Shown piece by piece: positions 5,410 through 9,298 of a stretch of DNA of 9,298 nucleotides; the first letter of the stretch is position 1; each line of letters begins with the position of its first letter. The stretch spans positions 1 to 9,298 of the forward strand of contig CANHJY010000058.1 of NCBI GenBank assembly GCA_947461185.1, read 5' to 3'. The position numbers were made by a program, and so were the translations under genes. A model generated the notes under the pieces. It worked only from the letters and a program-made list of their open reading frames with translations, ran no database searches and was not told the origin of the DNA. Origin of the DNA: Flavobacteriales bacterium (GTDB lineage: Bacteria; Bacteroidota; Bacteroidia; Flavobacteriales_D; Crocinitomicaceae).

Positions 5410-7050
5410 ATGAAAACTCAAATAACTACAATTTTTGCCTTGGTTTCTTGTGGATTTTCTTTCGCACAAACCGTTCAAGATGGCACATACAAGACAGAAA
5501 ATGAGCGATTTTCAGAATCAAAAGCACTATTTGATGCTTTGATTGCTAAAGAGCCGAATAATGGAACTTATTATTTCTATAAGGCCGAGAATTTTTATGA
5601 ATGGTCGCAGGTAGATAAATCACCAGATTATGTGGACTCCGCAAAAGTATCATGGACCAAATGCTCGAAAGTTGATGGCGAAAATCCACTTTCTATAGTA
5701 GCACAAGGAAAAATTCTATGGTTAAATAACGACCAAGTTGGTGCTAAAGCTGCATTTGCAAAGGCATTAAGTTCAACCAAGAATAAAAATGCAGAAGTTA
5801 TGCGTGCCATTGCAGAAACTTATATAGAATCTCCAGTTCAAAGTTTGGATGATGCAATTAATGTTTTAAATCTTGCAATCAAATTAGATCCTAAAAATGA
5901 AGATTCTCAATTGTTATTGGGGGATGCATTATTGGCAAAAACACCAGACAATGGGAGTGAGGCAATCAAATGTTATAATGAAGTTTTAAAAATTAATCCT
6001 AAATCTCCAAGAGGTATTGTAAGGGTTGCGAATTTATACCGACGTGCTCAAAATTGGGAAACTGCCAATGATTACTACAAAGAAGCGATTTCAATTGACC
6101 CAACCTATGCACCTGCTTACAGGGAAAATGCTGAATTGTATTTCTTATTTGGATCAGGGCAATTGGCAATTCAAAACTGGGAGAAATATTTAGAGTTGAA
6201 CAATGGAAACGAAGCACGTTATCGCTATGCATCTTCGTTATATATAGCTGGGCAATATTGTGATGCGATTAAACAAATTGAGTCGCTTCAAGCAGCGAAC
6301 TTCAATAATTATTTCATGGAACGCATTTTAGCATATTGTTACTATGAATGTAATCAGTCTGATGGGATTGATGTTAGTGTTGCAACAACCAATGGTCTTC
6401 AGGCGTTGGAAAGATATTTTGGGATTGTTCCAAGTGACAAAATTATTTTCGAGGATTTCAAATATAAAGGGATGTTACTTTCTTTATCAGGTAGTGATTC
6501 TTTAGCGATAATAGAATTGAGTAAAGGATACGAATTAAATCCTACTGCTCATGAAATATTAGGAGAAATAGGTAAATTGTATTTCAAGGCAAAGAAATAC
6601 GATCAAGTTATTGAGGTTTATAATAAAAAGAAGTCGGTTTCAGAATTGAAGGGTTTAGAATATTATGACCTTGGAAGATCCTATTATTATGGTCCTAAAG
6701 ATTATGTTGCTGCCGATGATGCTTTTGCTAAATTAAATGAATTATCTAATTCGTATTATCCAGGTTTTTTATGGAGAGCTCGTGTTACATACTTTGTGGA
6801 TACTGTTCAAACAAATTATAGTCAAAAACCATATTACGAAAAGGTATATGAATTAATTACGGCTGATGATAAGAATACGAAATTTGGTAAAACAGCGTTT
6901 GTCGAATCAGCAAGATACCTTGGTCGTTTTTATAGCTTTAATGATTCACCAGGAAAAGATATCGAAAAGGCAAGAGCTTACTGGAACAATATAGTGGAGA
7001 TGGATCCTAATGATGCAGATGCTGCAGCATTTTTCAAGGAAAATCCATGA
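5410..7050 (+). CDS. Secreted tetratricopeptide repeat (TPR) protein
   Basis: This 546-residue protein begins with an export signal (about 1-19, ending FSFA before Q20). It is then almost entirely helical TPR-type repeats. Clear units include AINVLNLAIKLDPKNEDSQ (149-167), EAIKCYNEVLKINPKSPRG (184-202) and ETANDYYKEAISIDPTYAPA (217-236). Weaker units lie around 25-58, 92-125, 235-300, 345-413 and 416-450, and a last one near 517-546 (KARAYWNNIVEMDPNDADA). A Cys at 14 sits in an LVSC sequence, so lipidation rather than ordinary signal cleavage cannot be excluded. TPR arrays are protein-binding scaffolds, so a periplasmic partner in the neighbouring TonB/PstS-like group is possible but unproven. 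The ATG at 5410 lies 75 bp after the preceding stop, and a bidirectional terminator follows. No enzyme domain was seen. Confidence 0.88.
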   Translation: MKTQITTIFALVSCGFSFAQTVQDGTYKTENERFSESKALFDALIAKEPNNGTYYFYKAENFYEWSQVDKSPDYVDSAKVSWTKCSKVDGENPLSIVAQGKILWLNNDQVGAKAAFAKALSSTKNKNAEVMRAIAETYIESPVQSLDDAINVLNLAIKLDPKNEDSQLLLGDALLAKTPDNGSEAIKCYNEVLKINPKSPRGIVRVANLYRRAQNWETANDYYKEAISIDPTYAPAYRENAELYFLFGSGQLAIQNWEKYLELNNGNEARYRYASSLYIAGQYCDAIKQIESLQAANFNNYFMERILAYCYYECNQSDGIDVSVATTNGLQALERYFGIVPSDKIIFEDFKYKGMLLSLSGSDSLAIIELSKGYELNPTAHEILGEIGKLYFKAKKYDQVIEVYNKKKSVSELKGLEYYDLGRSYYYGPKDYVAADDAFAKLNELSNSYYPGFLWRARVTYFVDTVQTNYSQKPYYEKVYELITADDKNTKFGKTAFVESARYLGRFYSFNDSPGKDIEKARAYWNNIVEMDPNDADAAAFFKENP

Positions 7051-7073
7051 TATATTGTGTTAGAATATAAAAT

Positions 7074-7101
7074 AAAAAAGGTCGCATTTGCGACCTTTTT
7101 T
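7074..7101. terminator. Bidirectional terminator between convergent genes
   Basis: A perfect 12-bp inverted repeat, six A plus GGTCGC at 7074-7085 and GCGACC plus six T at 7090-7101, surrounds the loop ATTT. The A and T arms give a U tract on either strand. It lies 23 bp after the TPR gene stop and 23 bp beyond the end of the opposite-strand 70-residue gene, so it can end both transcripts. Confidence 0.88.
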
Positions 7102-7124
7102 ATTTTAATTATTTACGTATTGAA

Positions 7125-7337
7125 TTATAACAAAGTGATAATTAACTGACTGAAAATCTTGGTATATTGATTTAAATTGGTTTTAGTAGATAGTTCTAAT
7201 CCTTTCATATACTGTTCTAAGGCTTTTTCATTTTGTCCTTCCGTATCTAGTTCTTTACCTGTTTCTAACAAATAATTCAAATCTTTTTCTATCAACTCCA
7301 TATCTTGATGAATTTTCATGTCACAAAGAAAATCCAT
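7125..7337 (-). CDS. Small TPR-like protein of unknown function
   Basis: A 70-residue reading frame on the minus strand encodes a soluble, mainly helical protein with no signal peptide. Residues about 23-52 form one recognisable TPR-type helix pair (LLETGKELDTEGQ and NEKALEQYMKGLEL); the sequence ends in a hydrophobic helix (FSQLIITLL). The ATG at 7337 gives 70 residues. In-frame ATGs at 7319 and 7301 are alternatives, and the last would begin MELIEKDLNYLL, a more natural start for the helical part. The gene lies between the peptidase terminator upstream and the shared bidirectional terminator downstream, so it would be its own transcription unit. Only a weak promoter is visible in 7338-7398 (TTTG, 19 bp, then a poor -7). 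The protein-like composition and neat placement argue that it is real, but I cannot name a family. Confidence 0.6.
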   Translation of the reverse strand: MDFLCDMKIHQDMELIEKDLNYLLETGKELDTEGQNEKALEQYMKGLELSTKTNLNQYTKIFSQLIITLL

Positions 7338-7398
7338 AAGTATTAAGTTAATGTTAGCTAATTAAGAGTTAATTGTTACGATTCAAAAATGCATGATC

Positions 7399-7423
7399 AA
7401 AAAAAAATCCCTTTCGGGATTTT
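7399..7423 (-). terminator. Rho-independent terminator of the S46 peptidase gene
   Basis: Read on the minus strand this is AAAATCCC, a GAAA tetraloop, GGGATTTT and then further T residues (a run of nine A at 7399-7407 on the plus strand). The 8-bp stem, stable GNRA loop and U tract begin 5 bp past the peptidase stop codon (7429-7431). It separates the peptidase transcript from the small TPR-like gene. Confidence 0.85.
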
Positions 7424-7428
7424 AAATT

Positions 7429-9298
7429 TTATTTGACAATTTCCATTTCGTCAACTATATGCTTGGCGCCAGAGTATTTCTCTATCAACCATAAAACATA
7501 TCTGATATCCACATTAATTGTTCTTTGCAATTCCTTGTCAAAAATTACATCTCCAGCCATCGCTTCAATATTTCCATCGAAAGCCAAACCGATTAGTTCA
7601 CCTTTTCCATTTAATACTGGCGAACCAGAATTACCTCCAGTAATGTCATTATCTGTTAAGAAACAAACAGGCATATATCCATTCTTATCTGCATAATTGC
7701 CGTAATCTTTTGTTTCATATAAATCCAACATTCTTGAGGGTAAATCAAACTCTGGATCATTAGCCTTGTATTTTTTTACCAAACCTTCCATGGTAGTGTA
7801 ATAATTTACTGCAGCGTCGTTGGTTGCATCGGTAGGTAATGATCTAACTTTTCCGTATGTCAATCTCAACGTAGAATTAGCATCAGGATAATCTATTGTG
7901 GCTAATTTTGATTTTCTCATCCCTTCAACCAGTAATCTGTATGCGGCTGTGTAATCATTTTGAGCTTTTTCAACTTCAGGAGACCTAGTTAATAAATGCG
8001 TGATAAGATTTGTTGATAAATTCATTAGCGGGTCATTTGATACTAAAGCGGCATCAGGATTTTTCAAAAAAGCAACCAGATTATCTTTAGAAGCAAAAAT
8101 ACTTTTCGCAAAATAATCATCAATAATTGCATCAAAATCACCATTCATATCAACAACAGCGCTTGCAAGTGGGTAACCAGTTGATTTACTTGAATACAAT
8201 TTTAATTGAGCCTTGAGGATATCAATTTCTGCGGGTAAATACATTTCAGAAATAAACGTATTAATCGATTCTTCAAGAGATGCAATTGCATTTGATCGGG
8301 TTGCTTCATCAGCATTTGCGTATGCCAATAATTCTTTACCAATACCTCTAGAGATCGTTCCAAATGCAGAGGTTCTTAACAATTGTTGCAAATAATTATC
8401 ATGACGTGATTTTTCATTTGTTAAAGCATAATAATTATTAATAGTAGAAACCACCTTTCCATATTTCTCTCTATTTTTCTTCTTGTTCGCCCATTTATTG
8501 AATTTAGCCTCCTGATTTGCCTTGGTTACAGCAGTATTAAATTCAGTTAATGCATCAATCATACCTTGTCTGTTTTTCCAATAATTGGCAACTCCGGCAT
8601 ATTTAGAAGCATAAATTAAATTAACTGCTTCATCTTGATCCATGTATTTTTTCATTGCATCCATTCCAGTCTTGGATCCTTCGACCCAAGCAGGGTAGGC
8701 GAACTTAACATTTTGTTCAATTCCACCAGACGGCATCCATCTGTTCGTTCTTCCAGGATAACCAAGAATCATAGCGAAATCATTTTCCTGAACCCCACCG
8801 GTATTTACTTTTAAATATTGCTTTGGTTGAAGTGGAACATTCTCTGTTGAGTAATCGGCTGGTTTTCCATTTGCATCGGCGTATACCCTAAACATTGAGA
8901 AATCTCCGGTATGTCTAGGCCATTCCCAGTTGTCCGTATCACCCCCATATTTCCCAATACTTTCCGGAGGCGTACCTACAAGCCTCACATCTTTAAAGTC
9001 TTCGTATACAAAATAGTAATATTCATTTCCTTGAAAGAAAGATCGAACTGAAACTACATATTTTCCACCTTCGTTATTTTCTTTTTCAATTAAGGCGATT
9101 TCTTCACTAATTGCTTTCTCTCTTTCTGCTTCTGTCATACTAGAGTTAACCTTAGATAAAATGCGGTTGGAAACATCATCCATTCTAACAAAAAATCTTA
9201 CAAAAAGACTTTTAGGTTTCAATTCATTAGCTTTATTTTCAGCCCAATATCCATCTTTCAAATAATTGGCTTCAGGAGTTGATAATTCAGCAATTGCA
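7429..9298 (-). CDS. S46-family dipeptidyl peptidase, DPP7-like (5' partial)
   Basis: The frame is open to the right edge (622 full codons), so the start, signal peptide and about 90-100 residues are outside the window; the TTG at 9259-9261 is an internal Leu. S46 enzymes are periplasmic or envelope serine peptidases that remove dipeptides from peptide N-termini. STPEANYLKDGYWAEN matches the sequence just after the catalytic His region, so that His lies beyond the edge. GGDTDNWEWPRHTGDFSMFRVYAD is cut here to its key part, WPRHTGDFS, with the predicted catalytic Asp at codon 8902-8904. DITGGNSGSPVLNGKGELIG holds the nucleophile Ser at codon 7627-7629. The residue 18 after it is Gly (codon 7573-7575), as in DPP7 rather than Arg/Ser as in DPP11, suggesting hydrophobic rather than acidic P1 preference. 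The C-terminus, VDIRYVLWLIEKYSGAKHIV then DEM, is intact. It stands alone, convergent to the genes on its left. Confidence 0.93.
   Translation of the reverse strand, partial: AIAELSTPEANYLKDGYWAENKANELKPKSLFVRFFVRMDDVSNRILSKVNSSMTEAEREKAISEEIALIEKENNEGGKYVVSVRSFFQGNEYYYFVYEDFKDVRLVGTPPESIGKYGGDTDNWEWPRHTGDFSMFRVYADANGKPADYSTENVPLQPKQYLKVNTGGVQENDFAMILGYPGRTNRWMPSGGIEQNVKFAYPAWVEGSKTGMDAMKKYMDQDEAVNLIYASKYAGVANYWKNRQGMIDALTEFNTAVTKANQEAKFNKWANKKKNREKYGKVVSTINNYYALTNEKSRHDNYLQQLLRTSAFGTISRGIGKELLAYANADEATRSNAIASLEESINTFISEMYLPAEIDILKAQLKLYSSKSTGYPLASAVVDMNGDFDAIIDDYFAKSIFASKDNLVAFLKNPDAALVSNDPLMNLSTNLITHLLTRSPEVEKAQNDYTAAYRLLVEGMRKSKLATIDYPDANSTLRLTYGKVRSLPTDATNDAAVNYYTTMEGLVKKYKANDPEFDLPSRMLDLYETKDYGNYADKNGYMPVCFLTDNDITGGNSGSPVLNGKGELIGLAFDGNIEAMAGDVIFDKELQRTINVDIRYVLWLIEKYSGAKHIVDEMEIVK

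Noticed and set aside
7433..7696. 87-codon plus-strand frame opposite the S46 peptidase C-terminus
   Set aside because: Antisense to the catalytic Ser region of a clearly conserved enzyme.

Overview
This AT-rich window (roughly one third G+C by eye) looks like a chromosomal piece of a member of the Bacteroidota, most likely Flavobacteriales and possibly near Fluviicola/Crocinitomicaceae. The reasons are a Bacteroidota-type ExbB-ExbD-ExbD-TonB set, an S46-family dipeptidyl peptidase, a LuxC-family acyl-CoA reductase of the flavobacterial kind, TAnnTTTG-type -7 promoter elements, and starts with little or no Shine-Dalgarno sequence. The taxonomic guess rests on remembered protein patterns, not on a search.

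Layout. (1) Positions 1-918, + strand: the C-terminal ~305 residues of an acyl-CoA reductase, cut by the left edge. (2) Positions 919-1068: a 150-bp gap with a good Bacteroidota promoter. (3) Positions 1069-4171, + strand: a tight operon of exbB, two exbD paralogues and tonB, closed by a strong hairpin terminator at 4184-4208. (4) Positions 4215-5334, + strand: a 69-residue two-helix membrane protein with a TTG start just after that terminator, overlapped by 26 nt by a PstS-like substrate-binding lipoprotein. (5) Positions 5410-7050, + strand: a secreted 546-residue TPR protein behind a possible sigma-54-like or TAnnTTTG promoter, ending at a bidirectional terminator at 7074-7101. (6) Positions 7125-7337, - strand: a 70-residue TPR-like protein lying between two terminators. 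(7) Positions 7429-9298, - strand: an S46 peptidase (DPP7 type by its S1-site residue), cut by the right edge before its N-terminus and catalytic His.

How the genes work together. ExbB and the two ExbDs would form the inner-membrane proton channel that energises TonB, whose C-terminal domain reaches the outer-membrane receptors. The small membrane protein, PstS-like lipoprotein and TPR protein follow on the same strand. I recall similar neighbourhoods in other Bacteroidota, so this may be a conserved envelope module with an undefined accessory function. The PstS-like protein has no ABC permease or ATPase beside it here. The S46 peptidase is a separate, convergent unit that would release dipeptides from peptides in the periplasm.

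No mobile element, CRISPR array, tRNA, rRNA or riboswitch was recognised, and no stretch over 300 bp lacks a gene. Nothing here is clearly a new system. The best leads are the TonB/PstS/TPR linkage, the two-helix TonB N-terminus with a CPEC motif in its C-terminal domain, and the unusual terminator/TTG-start junction.
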